Positions 16,580 to 25,206 of a stretch of 64,000 nucleotides of DNA are shown one piece after another. The position numbers and the translations under genes are program-made. Origin of the DNA: CF-39 sp035651155. Lineage in GTDB: Bacteria; Chloroflexota; Limnocylindria; P2-11E. The stretch lies in the NCBI GenBank assembly GCA_035651155.1, contig DASRGG010000026.1, positions 3,640-67,639 of the forward strand. The letters are read 5' to 3'. The stretch's first letter is position 1. Each line of letters opens with the position of its first letter. The notes under the pieces were generated by a model. That model saw nothing but the letters and a program-made list of their open reading frames with translations. It made no database searches and was not told the origin of the DNA.

Positions 16580-17680
16580 TCACTCGCCGCCGATGGCGTC
16601 TCTGATCCGATCGAACATGCCGCGCGCGTCGTCGATCTGCTCCGGCGTTCCTTCGAGATCGCGCAGACGCTTGTAGAGCGCGCGCTGATCCTTCGTGAGC
16701 GAGCGCGGCACCGCGACGTCGAGGTACACGAGCTGATCGCCGCGGCCGTTCGAGCCCAGGTGCGGAACGCCCTTGCCGCGCAGCCGGACCATCTGGCCGT
16801 GCTGCGCGCCGCCGGGGACCCGCACGGTCGCCTCGGCCCCGTCGATCGTCGGCACGGTGAGCTCGTCGCCGAGCGCGGCCTGCGCCGGAGAGATGCGGAG
16901 CACGTGCACGAGATCGTCGCCCTCGCGCCGGAACAGCGGATGGTCCTTGATGCGGATGAGCACGTAGAGGTCGCCCGACGGCCCGCCGCGCAGCCCGGCC
17001 TCGCCCTCGCCGGCGACGCGCAGCTGCTGTCCGTCGTCGATGCCCGGCGGGATGGTCAGCTCGAGGTCGTGCTCCTTGCGCTCGCGGCCCTCGCCACGGC
17101 AGCGCGTGCACAGGCGGTCGACGGTCTTCCCCGCGCCGCCACAGCGCGGGCAGGTCGCCACGTTCACGAAGCGTCCGAACACGGATTGCTGCACCTGGCG
17201 CACCTCGCCGCGCCCGCCGCAGGTCGCGCACGTGGTGATCTCCGAGCCCGGCTCCGCACCGGTGCCCTCGCATTTCGCGCAGGTCTCGAGACGAGGCACG
17301 CGGATCGTGCGGTCCCCGCCCTTCACCGCGTCCAGGAGGTCGATCTCGATCTCCATCCGGAGGTCCGCGCCGCGCATGGGGCCGCGCGCCTCGCGCCGGC
17401 GGAACTCGGTGCCGAAGAACGTCTCGAACAGATCGCCGATGCCGAAGTCGCCGAGGCCGCCCTGGCCGGATCCGAACATGTCGTAGCGCTGCCGGCGCTC
17501 GGGATCCGACAGGACCTCGTAGGCCTCGGTGATCTGCTTGAACTTCTCGGCCGAGCCGGACTCCTGGTTGGCGTCCGGGTGGTACTGGCGGGCGAGCTTC
17601 CGGTAGGCAGAGCGGATCTGCTCTTCCGTCGCGTTCCGCGGGACCCCCAGGAGGGCGTAGTAGTCCGTCGCCGTCGCCAT
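16580..17680 (-). CDS. dnaJ: Chaperone DnaJ
   Basis: A 366-residue type I DnaJ. The J-domain (about 5-70) contains YRKLARQYHPDAN with the HPD motif. A short Gly/Phe region follows (FGSGQGGLGDFGIGD). The zinc domain has four CxxCxGxG repeats: CAKCEGTG, CATCGGRG, CPRCGGAG and CTRCRGEG. The C-terminal substrate-binding domain ends with a normal dimerisation helix. The ATG giving MATATDYYALLGV is chosen over an upstream in-frame ATG because it matches the family start. No CIRCE is visible upstream, so it is probably not under the HrcA control seen for dnaK here. Confidence 0.95.
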   Translation of the reverse strand: MATATDYYALLGVPRNATEEQIRSAYRKLARQYHPDANQESGSAEKFKQITEAYEVLSDPERRQRYDMFGSGQGGLGDFGIGDLFETFFGTEFRRREARGPMRGADLRMEIEIDLLDAVKGGDRTIRVPRLETCAKCEGTGAEPGSEITTCATCGGRGEVRQVQQSVFGRFVNVATCPRCGGAGKTVDRLCTRCRGEGRERKEHDLELTIPPGIDDGQQLRVAGEGEAGLRGGPSGDLYVLIRIKDHPLFRREGDDLVHVLRISPAQAALGDELTVPTIDGAEATVRVPGGAQHGQMVRLRGKGVPHLGSNGRGDQLVYLDVAVPRSLTKDQRALYKRLRDLEGTPEQIDDARGMFDRIRDAIGGE

Positions 17681-17699
17681 TGCCTCATTATCCCGGGTC

Positions 17700-18206
17700 A
17701 TGGACGACATCTTCCGCATCCTCGTGCAGTTCCTGCATGTCTTCACCGGCGTTCTCTGGCTCGGCGGCGGGCTCTACACGCTCTTCGTACAGACGCCGGC
17801 GTTCATGGCGGCGCCTCCACAGGCGCGCGGTCCGGTCCTCGGACAGGTCGTTCCGCGACAAGTGACCTACCTCCTGCGTCTGGGCGAGATCACGATCGCG
17901 ACCGGGATCCTGAACTTCTTCGCCACCGGGCGCGGACGGGAGATCGAGAACATCCTCGGGTCGCGTTGGGCCATCGCCATCGTCATCGGCGCGCTCCTCG
18001 CCATCGCGCTGCTCGCGCTCGGCCACGCGGTGATCAAGCCGTCGGCGATGCGGCTCCTCGCGGTCGGCCCGAAGGCCGCCGCCGGCGACGCCGCGGCAGG
18101 TGCGGAGGCTGGGGCGATCATCGCGCGACTCCGGACGGTGGGCTACGCGCAGATCGTGCTCGGCGTCGCGATCATCCTCGCGATGGTGACCGCCCGCCTC
18201 AGCTGA
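17700..18206 (+). CDS. Small four-helix membrane protein, CopD/DUF2269-like
   Basis: A 168-residue membrane protein with four predicted helices (about 5-30, 58-78, 88-110, 142-166). The first carries FLHVFTGVLWLGGGLY, a His/Trp-Leu-Gly-Gly pattern also seen in CopD-like and DUF2269 proteins. No catalytic motif is evident. The start lies 19 bp from the divergent dnaJ start, so the two share a very short promoter gap. Its stop overlaps the ATG of the metallo-hydrolase (TGATG), so both are likely co-expressed. Function unknown. Confidence 0.6.
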   Translation: MDDIFRILVQFLHVFTGVLWLGGGLYTLFVQTPAFMAAPPQARGPVLGQVVPRQVTYLLRLGEITIATGILNFFATGRGREIENILGSRWAIAIVIGALLAIALLALGHAVIKPSAMRLLAVGPKAAAGDAAAGAEAGAIIARLRTVGYAQIVLGVAIILAMVTARLS

Positions 18207-18868
18207 TGACTCGCGGGCCGACCGTGGTACGGCCACGCGTTATCGATGTACGCGCGGGCTTCGCGCGTTGCCAGATCGTCGTCGCCGACGCCGTCACGAT
18301 CGTCGATCCCGGCAACGCCGTCGCTGTGCTGAACGCGCTCGCGCGCGAAGCCATCACGCTGTCGGCCGTGGCGCGCATCGTCATCACGCACGGCGACGGT
18401 GACCACTGGCAGGGTGCCGCCGATCTCGCCGCACGGACCGGCGCGGAGATCGCGGCGCACGAGGCTGACGCGAGCTACATCGAGGGCCGCGCCCTACCGC
18501 GCTTTTCCATCCCGAAGCGGCTTCTCATCGCGGCGAGCGGCCGCCGCGCACGACGTCCCGAGGTCCACCGCCGGCTGCGGGGCGGAGAGAAGCTCGACGG
18601 ACTCGAGGTGATCCACACGCCGGGACATACGCCCGGCCATGTCTCGCTTCGGATCGGCGACACGCTCATCGCCGGCGATGCGTTCTCGACGGGTGAGCGG
18701 TTCCATGAGGTCCCGCGACTCATGACGTCGGACCTCCGGGCCTCTCGCGCCTCGATACGCGCGCTCGCGGCGCTGGAGATCGACCGCGCCTTCAGCGGGC
18801 ACGGCCCGCCGGCCGACGGCGCCCGCGCGAAGCTGCGCGCGCTCGCGGACGCGCTGCCGGCGCGCTGA
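18206..18868 (+). CDS. Metallo-beta-lactamase-fold hydrolase
   Basis: A 220-residue MBL-fold protein. Its metal motif is THGDGDHWQG, the H-x-D-x-D-H variant of HxHxDH, followed by HTPGHTPGHVS (third His ligand) and IAGDAFSTG (bridging Asp). A final SGHGPP supplies the last His. These fit hydrolases of the glyoxalase II/lactonase type; the substrate is not evident. The preferred start is the ATG overlapping the upstream stop. Its 3' end overlaps 77 bp with the convergent LysR gene. Confidence 0.85.
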   Translation: MTRGPTVVRPRVIDVRAGFARCQIVVADAVTIVDPGNAVAVLNALAREAITLSAVARIVITHGDGDHWQGAADLAARTGAEIAAHEADASYIEGRALPRFSIPKRLLIAASGRRARRPEVHRRLRGGEKLDGLEVIHTPGHTPGHVSLRIGDTLIAGDAFSTGERFHEVPRLMTSDLRASRASIRALAALEIDRAFSGHGPPADGARAKLRALADALPAR

Positions 18869-19763
18869 ACCGCTGCTCGCGCGCGAGCAGGACGTCGCGG
18901 AACCGGCGCGCGGATGTCGAAAGCGTCCGCTCGTCTCGCCAGAGGAGCTCGAGCCGCCCGCCGAGGCCCCTGCCGCGATGCCGGATCGCGGCGACGGGCA
19001 GATCGAATCCATCCGGCAGCGCATCGCTCACGAGGACCGCCACCGCGACGTCACGCCGCGCGAGCACGACGAGCGCTTCGGGATGCGCGTCCTCGTACAC
19101 GATGCGCGGCGTGAGCCGCTCTGACCGGAACGCCGCGTCGAGCGCCCGGCGCGACTGATAGTCCGATGTGAGCGCCGCGAGCGGACGCTCGGCCAGGTCG
19201 CGGACTTCGATGGTCCCTGCCGCGATGCCCGGCCCAACGGCGACGATCTCGACGTCGCGAAGGGGCGCCGACTCGAAGCCGGCACCCAGAGGAGGCACGC
19301 CCGCCGTCAAGTCGATGTCGCCACGCGCGAGTGCCTCGTAGACCGTTGCCGTTCCGAGCGGGACGCGGGTGGGCAGCGGCGCATCGGGATACCGGCGGGC
19401 ATACTCGGCGATCGCCTCGGCGATGAGACGCGCCACCTGCGGATAGGTCGTACTCGGTATGCGGACGGGTCCCGCGCGTCCGCTTCGCGTCGCATCGACC
19501 CGCTCCCGTAATCGCGAGGCGTCGGCGAGGACGGTCCGCACCTCGTCACGGAGCGCGAGCAGTGCCGCGGTGGGCCGGACGCGTCGACCGGCGCGCTCGA
19601 AGAGCGGCACGTTCCACTCGCGCTCCAGCGCGCGTACCTGCGACCACAGGGCGGGCTGTGCGACGTGCTCTCGCTCCGCGGCGGCCGCGAACGTTCCCGT
19701 CTCGATGACCGCGTCGAGATACGTCAGCTGCCGCAGCTCCATGTCCCAGGGATTATTCGCCAT
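18792..19763 (-). CDS. LysR-family transcriptional regulator
   Basis: A 323-residue LysR regulator. The N-terminal winged HTH reads ELRQLTYLDAVIETGTFAAAAEREHVAQPALWSQV, nearly the family consensus though Trp replaces the usual Ser in the recognition segment. The effector domain (about 95-295) shows the periplasmic-binding-protein-like fold. The C-terminus is a very basic, low-complexity extension that overlaps the convergent metallo-hydrolase gene by 77 bp. Two in-frame ATGs (19763 and 19742) are possible starts. It diverges from a membrane protein gene and probably controls it. Confidence 0.9.
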   Translation of the reverse strand: MANNPWDMELRQLTYLDAVIETGTFAAAAEREHVAQPALWSQVRALEREWNVPLFERAGRRVRPTAALLALRDEVRTVLADASRLRERVDATRSGRAGPVRIPSTTYPQVARLIAEAIAEYARRYPDAPLPTRVPLGTATVYEALARGDIDLTAGVPPLGAGFESAPLRDVEIVAVGPGIAAGTIEVRDLAERPLAALTSDYQSRRALDAAFRSERLTPRIVYEDAHPEALVVLARRDVAVAVLVSDALPDGFDLPVAAIRHRGRGLGGRLELLWRDERTLSTSARRFRDVLLAREQRFSAPAARPRARAASRGRRRPAGRAR

Positions 19764-19812
19764 TCACTATTGAACATCAATGATCTATGTATTTGATGTA
19801 TTGATACGCCCG
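19764..19812. promoter_or_regulatory. AT-rich LysR-type operator/promoter region
   Basis: This is one of the most AT-rich spots in the window. It contains inverted copies of ATCAAT and ATTGAT (near 19778 and 19800) and further ATTTGAT repeats, the kind of T-N11-A dyads LysR proteins bind. It lies between the divergent LysR start and the membrane-protein gene. Exact -10/-35 elements are not assigned. Confidence 0.45.
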
Positions 19813-19848
19813 GAGCGAGCCTTCGCCGAAACGGCCCAGGAGGCATCC

Positions 19849-20499
19849 ATGCGCGACCGCCGCTCGCTAGGCATCGCGTCGATCCTCGTCGCCCTCGGAC
19901 CCATCGCCTTCATCGCCATCTTCGGCAGCTGGGCCAGCGCTGGACTCTCTCAGACCGACTCCGCCGACCCGACCATCGCGATCCCCTTCCTGCGCGCGCA
20001 CCCGGCGATGGTCGTACCGCCGACACTCGATTCCATCGTCATGCACGTCTCCGCGATCGTCCTCGCCATCGGCCTCCATCGCGTCCTGAGCTCGAGGGCT
20101 CACCTGCTCGCCTCCATCGGCGCGGCGTGCGGCGTCATGTGGGGCGTGCTCGACATCAGCCAGAGCCTCGTCCTGTACAACGCCGTCCTCGCGGCACCGA
20201 AGGCCGACGCGGCGACGATCGACATCGTGACGAAAGGCCTCCAGAACGCGGCGCACCTCGGTGGCGGTCTCTGGACGCTCTCGATCGCGGCGACGGCCGC
20301 AGGTCTGTTCGGGCGCGCGCATCGTGCGTTCGGCGTCCTCACTGGGGCGATCTTCGCGCTCCATCCGCTCATCGTCCCGGCGATCCCCGCCTACTTCTAC
20401 CTCGAGTTCGTGCTGCTTCCGCTCTGGTTCGCGTGGACGGGCATCGCGGTCCTGCGCACGCCGGTCGCCCGGATGATCACCTCGACGGCCGCGGCCTGA
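19849..20499 (+). CDS. Integral membrane protein of unknown function (DUF4386-like)
   Basis: A 216-residue protein with about six hydrophobic helices spread over its length. The ATG at 19849 is chosen because AGGAGG stands six bases before it; an in-frame ATG at 19780 would place the N-terminus inside the operator region. The sequence IASILVALGPIAFIAIFGSW and a long loop before the second helix resemble DUF4386-type proteins, but this is weak. It is likely regulated by the divergent LysR gene. Function unknown. Confidence 0.6.
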   Translation: MRDRRSLGIASILVALGPIAFIAIFGSWASAGLSQTDSADPTIAIPFLRAHPAMVVPPTLDSIVMHVSAIVLAIGLHRVLSSRAHLLASIGAACGVMWGVLDISQSLVLYNAVLAAPKADAATIDIVTKGLQNAAHLGGGLWTLSIAATAAGLFGRAHRAFGVLTGAIFALHPLIVPAIPAYFYLEFVLLPLWFAWTGIAVLRTPVARMITSTAAA

Positions 20500-20531
20500 T
20501 CACCAGTTGCGTCGACGCGCGGGCGAGGACC

Positions 20532-21593
20532 ATGCTCCCACGCGTGGGCCTCGCCTTCGCGTGCATCGCGCCGCACGGGAGCATGGCGATCGCCGAGTGG
20601 TGCACGCCCGAGCAGCGCCCCCTCGCCGCGCGGACGCGGGCGGCGTTCGAGGAGCTCGGGCGTCGCTTCGACGCCGCACGCCCGGACGTCACCGTGCTCC
20701 TCACGCCGCATCACGTCCACGTCGAGGGACACATGGCCGTCGTGACGGCGGGGGCGATGCACGGCATCCTCGAAGGCGGCGCCGGGCGCGTCGAGCTGCG
20801 TGCGCGCGTCGACCGCGAGCTCGCGGTCGCGGTGAGGGACGCGGTGGCCGCCGCGGGCGTACCGATCGTCGGCCTGTCATACGGCGCGAACGACACCGCC
20901 GCCGCGGTCATGCCGATGGACTGGGCGACGCACGTGCCGATCCACTTCATGGGCCGAGACAGGGTGCCGATCGTCGTGCTGGCGCCCGCGCGCGACCTGT
21001 CGTGGGACCGCCACGTCGCGGCGGGACGCGCGATCGCGAGCACGGCGGCGAGCTCCAGCAAGCGCGTCGCGCTCATCGCGTCATGCGATCACGGACACGG
21101 TCACGACGCGAACGGGCCGTATGGCTACCATCCGGAATCGAAGGTGTTCGACGACCGCGTCGTCGAGCTCGTGAAGCGGAACGCGCTCCGCGAGCTGCTG
21201 TCGTTCGAGCCCGCGTTCGTCGCGGCCGCGCACGCGGATTCCTTCTGGCAGATGCTCATGCTCCACGGCGCGATCGGCGACCGCTGGGACGCCGAGCTCC
21301 TCTCGTACGAGGCGCCGACCTACTTCGGGATGCTCTGCGCCGCCTTCACGCCGCGCGACGAGGGGCTACTACGGCCGGCCGCGCGCCGGCCACTGGGAGA
21401 GCCTCTTCCACGAGACGCGCGCCGTGCGCAGTCGGCGGCCGGGTGGGGCTCGCCAGGCCGCGGACGACAGCCCGGGGAACCGTTCGGCCCGGCAGGTCGT
21501 CACCGCGTGCTGAGGGCCGAGAGGCCGGCCCCCATCACGAGGGCCCGCCGATCGCTCGGCGGGCCCTCGTTCGACGCGCCGCCACGCCTCTAG
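20532..21593 (+). CDS. LigB-type extradiol dioxygenase-fold protein, probably frameshifted near its 3' end
   Basis: Residues 1-275 match the class III extradiol dioxygenase catalytic subunit (LigB) fold: an early His in CIAPHGS, LTPHHVH, the DHGHGHDANGPYGYHP segment, and SYEAPTYFGMLCAAF, the usual C-terminal signature. Non-haem iron would be held by His and Glu residues. After AAFTPRDEG the frame becomes Arg/Pro-rich and runs through the terminator hairpin to 21593. The next frame reads YYGRPRAGHWESLFHETRA and stops at 21513, before the hairpin. Deleting one G from the GGGG at about 21362-21365 joins them, so a one-base insertion is likely. Substrate unknown. Confidence 0.7.
   Translation: MLPRVGLAFACIAPHGSMAIAEWCTPEQRPLAARTRAAFEELGRRFDAARPDVTVLLTPHHVHVEGHMAVVTAGAMHGILEGGAGRVELRARVDRELAVAVRDAVAAAGVPIVGLSYGANDTAAAVMPMDWATHVPIHFMGRDRVPIVVLAPARDLSWDRHVAAGRAIASTAASSSKRVALIASCDHGHGHDANGPYGYHPESKVFDDRVVELVKRNALRELLSFEPAFVAAAHADSFWQMLMLHGAIGDRWDAELLSYEAPTYFGMLCAAFTPRDEGLLRPAARRPLGEPLPRDARRAQSAAGWGSPGRGRQPGEPFGPAGRHRVLRAERPAPITRARRSLGGPSFDAPPRL
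21538..21569. terminator. bidirectional hairpin between the LigB gene and dnaK
   Basis: A perfect 14-bp stem, CGAGGGCCCGCCGA with its complement, surrounds a TCGC loop. It lies between two convergent genes and probably ends both transcripts. No long T-run follows on either side, so it may act by stem strength or with Rho. Confidence 0.7.
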
Positions 21594-23506
21594 CTCTGCT
21601 CTTTGAACTCGCCTTCGATGGTGTCGTCCGACTTCCGGTCGCCGGCGGTCGCGCCCGCGGGCTCACCGTGCTCGTGCTGCGGCTCTCCGGCCTTGGCCTG
21701 CTCCTGCTGGTACATGAGCTCGCCGATCTTCTGCGCCGCGTTGCGCAGGTCGTCCATCGCGGTCTTGATGCGCGCCGTGTCGTCGCCCTTCAGGGTCTCG
21801 CGCAGCGACGCGATCTTCTCCTCGACGTCCTTCTTCGTGCCGGCGGGAACCTTGTCGCCGAGGTCGCGGAGCGACTTCTCGATCTGGTAGGCGAACGAAT
21901 CGGCCTCGTTGCGCGTCTGGATCCGCTCGACGTTGCGGCGGTCCTCCTCGGCGTGGGCCTGCGCCTCCTTCACCAGCTTGTCGACCTCCTCCTTCGAGAG
22001 GCCGCTCGAGGCGGTGATGGTGACGTGCTGCTCCTTGCCGGTCGCCTTGTCGCGCGCCTTCACGTTGAGGATGCCGTTCGCGTCGATGTCGAAGGTGACC
22101 TCGATCTGCGGGATGCCACGCGGAGCCGGCGGGATCCCGTCGAGGATGAACCGCGCGAGGCTCTTGTTGTCGGCGGCGAGCTCGCGCTCGCCCTGGACGA
22201 CGTGGATCTCGACCTGCGTCTGACCGTCGCTCGCGGTCGTGAAGATCTGGGACTTCGAGGTCGGGATGGTGCTGTTGCGCTCGATGAGCTTGGTCGCGAC
22301 GCCGCCGAGCGTCTCGATGCCCAGCGAGAGCGGCGTGACGTCGAGGAGGAGGATGTCCTTCACCTCGCCCTTGAGCACGCCGGCCTGGATCGCCGCGCCC
22401 ACGGCGACGACCTCGTCCGGGTTCACGCTCTTGTTCGGCTCCTTGCCGAAGAGCTTCTTCACGGTCTCGACGACGAGCGGCATGCGCGTCATGCCGCCGA
22501 CGAGGACGATCTCGTCGACCTTGCCGGCGTCGACGCCCGCGTCCGCGAGGCAGCGCTTCACCGGCTCGACGGTCTTCTGCACGAGATCGCCGACGAGCTG
22601 CTCGAGCTTGCTCCGGGTGAGCGTCATGACCAGGTGCTTCGGACCGGATTGGTCCGCCGTGATGAACGGGAGGTTGACCTCGGTCTGCATGGTCGAGCTG
22701 AGCTCGATCTTCGCCTTCTCGGCGGCCTCCTTCAGACGCTGCAGCGCCTGACGGTCGCCCCGCAGATCGATTCCCTGGTCCTTCTTGAACTCCTCGATGA
22801 GCCAATCCATGACCCGGACGTCGAAGTCGTCTCCACCGAGGTGCGTGTCGCCGTTGGTGGCCTTCACCTCGAAGACGCCCTCACCCAGCTGCAGCACCGA
22901 GATATCGAAGGTGCCGCCGCCGAGGTCGTAGACGGCGATGACCTCGTCCTTCTTCTTGTCGAGGCCGTACGCCAGCGACGCGGCGGTCGGCTCGTTGATG
23001 ATGCGGAGCACCTCGAGTCCCGCGATCTGCCCGGCGTCCTTCGTGGCCTGGCGCTGGCTGTCGTCGAAGTAGGCGGGCACGGTGATGACGGCCTGCGTCA
23101 CCTTGTCGCCCAGGAACGCCTCGGCGTCGGTCTTCAGCTTCGAGAGGATCATCGCCGAGACCTCGGGCGGACTCAGCTTGCGCCCGTCTCCCAGCCCGAT
23201 CTCGACGCCGCCGTTGGCGGCCTGCATGACCTTGTACGGGACCTGCTTCATCGAGCGCTGCACCTCGGGGTCCGTGAAGCGGCGCCCCATGAAGCGCTTG
23301 ATCGAGTAGATCGTGTTCTCCGCGTTCGTGATGGCCTGCCGCTTGGCGACCTGCCCCACAAGACGCTCCCCGCTCTTCGTGAACGCGACGACCGACGGAG
23401 TGATCCGTCCGCCCTCCGCGTTCGGGATGATCGTCGGCTCGCCGCCTTCCATGACGGCCATCGCCGAGTTCGTGGTACCGAGATCGATACCGATCACACG
23501 TGGCAT
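21590..23506 (-). CDS. dnaK: Chaperone DnaK (Hsp70)
   Basis: A 638-residue Hsp70. ATPase motifs are GIDLGTTNSAMAVMEGG at the start, VITVPAYFDDSQRQAT, VYDLGGGTFDISVL and ILVDVTPLSLGIE-like LLLDVTPLSLGIETLGG in the linker. The substrate domain and lid follow, and the C-terminus has the short acidic/Gly-rich tail. The ATG at 23506 is chosen because it gives MPRVIGIDLGTT; the frame is open further upstream inside grpE. It sits two bases after grpE in the hrcA-grpE-dnaK operon and should be heat-inducible by release of HrcA from CIRCE. Confidence 0.97.
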   Translation of the reverse strand: MPRVIGIDLGTTNSAMAVMEGGEPTIIPNAEGGRITPSVVAFTKSGERLVGQVAKRQAITNAENTIYSIKRFMGRRFTDPEVQRSMKQVPYKVMQAANGGVEIGLGDGRKLSPPEVSAMILSKLKTDAEAFLGDKVTQAVITVPAYFDDSQRQATKDAGQIAGLEVLRIINEPTAASLAYGLDKKKDEVIAVYDLGGGTFDISVLQLGEGVFEVKATNGDTHLGGDDFDVRVMDWLIEEFKKDQGIDLRGDRQALQRLKEAAEKAKIELSSTMQTEVNLPFITADQSGPKHLVMTLTRSKLEQLVGDLVQKTVEPVKRCLADAGVDAGKVDEIVLVGGMTRMPLVVETVKKLFGKEPNKSVNPDEVVAVGAAIQAGVLKGEVKDILLLDVTPLSLGIETLGGVATKLIERNSTIPTSKSQIFTTASDGQTQVEIHVVQGERELAADNKSLARFILDGIPPAPRGIPQIEVTFDIDANGILNVKARDKATGKEQHVTITASSGLSKEEVDKLVKEAQAHAEEDRRNVERIQTRNEADSFAYQIEKSLRDLGDKVPAGTKKDVEEKIASLRETLKGDDTARIKTAMDDLRNAAQKIGELMYQQEQAKAGEPQHEHGEPAGATAGDRKSDDTIEGEFKEQS

Positions 23507-23508
23507 TG

Positions 23509-24072
23509 CTATGACTCCTTCTTTTTGGCGACCGTCACGAGCGCGGGGCGGATGACCCGATCGTGCAGGCGATACGCCTTTTGGTGTTCTTCGATGACCG
23601 CGCCCTCTGGTTGGTCGGACTCGACGTACGCGACGGCGTGGTGCTGGTATGGGTCGAAGGGCTTCCCGAGCGACTCGATCGGCTCGAGCCCCTCGGATTC
23701 GAGGATCTGGCGGAGCCTGCGCTCCACCAGCCACATCCCCTCGACCCACGGCTGGCCCTTGAGCTCGTCGGGCACGGTCGCGAGGGCGCGATCGTACCCG
23801 TCCAGCACGTCGAGCAGCTTCGCGATGAGGTCCGCCTTCGCGAACCTCGCGAACTCCGCGCGCTCGGCGTCGGTGCGCTTGCGGTAGTTCGCGAAATCGG
23901 CCGCCAGGCGCTGAAGATCGGCGGTGAGCTCGGCGACCTTCTGCTCCGCATCGGTCGCGGGCCGATCGCCGACGCTCTCCTCGGTCTGTATCTGCGAGTG
24001 CCCGTTCGGGCCCCGCGACCGCAGACGCTCCTCGAGGAGCTCCTCCGCCTTTCGCGCTTTCTCGTCCATCAC
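23509..24072 (-). CDS. grpE: Nucleotide exchange factor GrpE
   Basis: A 187-residue GrpE. The N-terminus is a long coiled coil (LTADLQRLAADFANYRKRT), followed by LLDVLDGYDRALATVP and a C-terminal beta domain with FDPYQHHAVAYVE, all family hallmarks. It speeds ADP release from DnaK and acts as its thermosensor partner. It overlaps hrcA by four bases and precedes dnaK by two, so the three genes are one operon. Confidence 0.95.
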   Translation of the reverse strand: MMDEKARKAEELLEERLRSRGPNGHSQIQTEESVGDRPATDAEQKVAELTADLQRLAADFANYRKRTDAERAEFARFAKADLIAKLLDVLDGYDRALATVPDELKGQPWVEGMWLVERRLRQILESEGLEPIESLGKPFDPYQHHAVAYVESDQPEGAVIEEHQKAYRLHDRVIRPALVTVAKKKES

Positions 24073-25121
24073 TCGCCCTCCATGACGCGCACCAGGTCGC
24101 TCATGAGCGATCCCACGTACCGCACGGCGCCGATGGAGCGCGCGTAGTCCATCCGCGTCGGACCGACCACACCCACATAGCCGACGACGTCGCCCCCGGC
24201 GCCGTAACGGCCGAAGACCAGGCTGAACCCGCGCAGCGGCGCGAGACGATGCTCGCTGCCGATCGCCACGGTGACCTCGCCCGCCCCCAGCTCGTGCGGC
24301 AGGATCTCCGCCAGCCGGGTCCGGTCCTCCAGCAGCCGGACCATGTCGCGGATGCTCTCGGTCTCCGCGAACTCGGGCTGGACGAGGATGTTCTGGATGC
24401 CGTCGTAGTACACGTCCCGCGCTCGACCAGCGTCGTGCTCCTCGAGGAGACGCGCGAGCGCCGTGACCAGCACGCGGTCGCCGCCCCCTTCGTTCGCCGC
24501 GGTGGCGCGCACGGCGCTCACGTCCCGATCCGCGAGCTCGGCCGTGACGCGGGTCGAGAAGCGCCGGAGGTGCTCGGTGGAGACCGGGTCAGCGAGCTCG
24601 ATGAGCTGCTGCTGGACCGCGCCGCCATCCAGCACGGCGACCAGAAGCACGCGGTGCTCGTTGATCGGGACCGCCTCGACGTGCCTTAGGACCGCGTGCG
24701 ACATCGCGGGCGGCGTCACGATGGACGCCTCGGCCGTCAGCCGGGCCAGCGTCGACGCCGCGAGCCGCAGCCACTCCGCGGTGTTCGAGCGCGCCTGCTG
24801 GAACTGGTGGCTCACGGTGAGCTGTTCCGCCGGCCGGAGCCCCGTCCGCGGCATGAGGCTCTCGATGAAGTAGCGGTAGCCCAGATCCGTCGGGACGCGG
24901 CCGGCCGAGGTGTGCGGATGCGTGAGCAGGCCGAGCTCCTCGAGCGCGGCCAGCTCGCTCCGCACCGTCGCCGAGGACACGCCGAAGGCGTACCGGCGCA
25001 CGAGCGCGGCGGACGCCACGGGCTCCGCGGTGGCGATGTACTCCCGGATCACGGCCCGCAGCAGCTCACGCTGGCGGTCGGCGAGCTCGGGAAGTCGGTT
25101 TTTGGTCAGATTTTCGGCCAT
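24069..25121 (-). CDS. hrcA: Heat-inducible transcription repressor HrcA
   Basis: A 350-residue HrcA. The N-terminal winged helix contains LADRQRELLRAVIREYIATAEPV and SSATVRSELAALEELGLLTHPHTSAGRVPTDLGYRYF, the family consensus. The remaining domains give dimerisation, and the C-terminal GPTRMDYARSIGAVRYVGSLM is conserved. It represses its own operon by binding CIRCE, assisted by GroE in other bacteria. The ATG at 25121 overlaps the first base of the CIRCE element; an earlier ATG in frame lies within the promoter and is rejected. Confidence 0.96.
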   Translation of the reverse strand: MAENLTKNRLPELADRQRELLRAVIREYIATAEPVASAALVRRYAFGVSSATVRSELAALEELGLLTHPHTSAGRVPTDLGYRYFIESLMPRTGLRPAEQLTVSHQFQQARSNTAEWLRLAASTLARLTAEASIVTPPAMSHAVLRHVEAVPINEHRVLLVAVLDGGAVQQQLIELADPVSTEHLRRFSTRVTAELADRDVSAVRATAANEGGGDRVLVTALARLLEEHDAGRARDVYYDGIQNILVQPEFAETESIRDMVRLLEDRTRLAEILPHELGAGEVTVAIGSEHRLAPLRGFSLVFGRYGAGGDVVGYVGVVGPTRMDYARSIGAVRYVGSLMSDLVRVMEGE

Positions 25122-25147
25122 TAGCACTCTTCGGTTGAGAGTGCTAA
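25121..25147. promoter_or_regulatory. CIRCE operator (HrcA binding site)
   Basis: The sequence is a perfect consensus: TTAGCACTC, a nine-base spacer, GAGTGCTAA. It covers the transcription start predicted from the adjacent promoter and touches the hrcA start codon, so bound HrcA would block both promoter clearance and the message 5' end. Confidence 0.97.
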
Positions 25148-25149
25148 CT

Positions 25150-25178
25150 AGGGTATTCAACCGGCTCGCGAGCGTCAA
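25150..25178 (-). promoter_or_regulatory. sigma70-type promoter of hrcA-grpE-dnaK
   Basis: On the minus strand a TTGACG -35 box (25173-25178) and a TACCCT -10 box (25150-25155) are separated by exactly 17 bp. Transcription would begin about six bases downstream, inside the CIRCE left arm, leaving a leader of only about 25 nt. Confidence 0.8.
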
Positions 25179-25206
25179 GGGGCGCCGACGACTGCGACGG
25201 CTGCCG

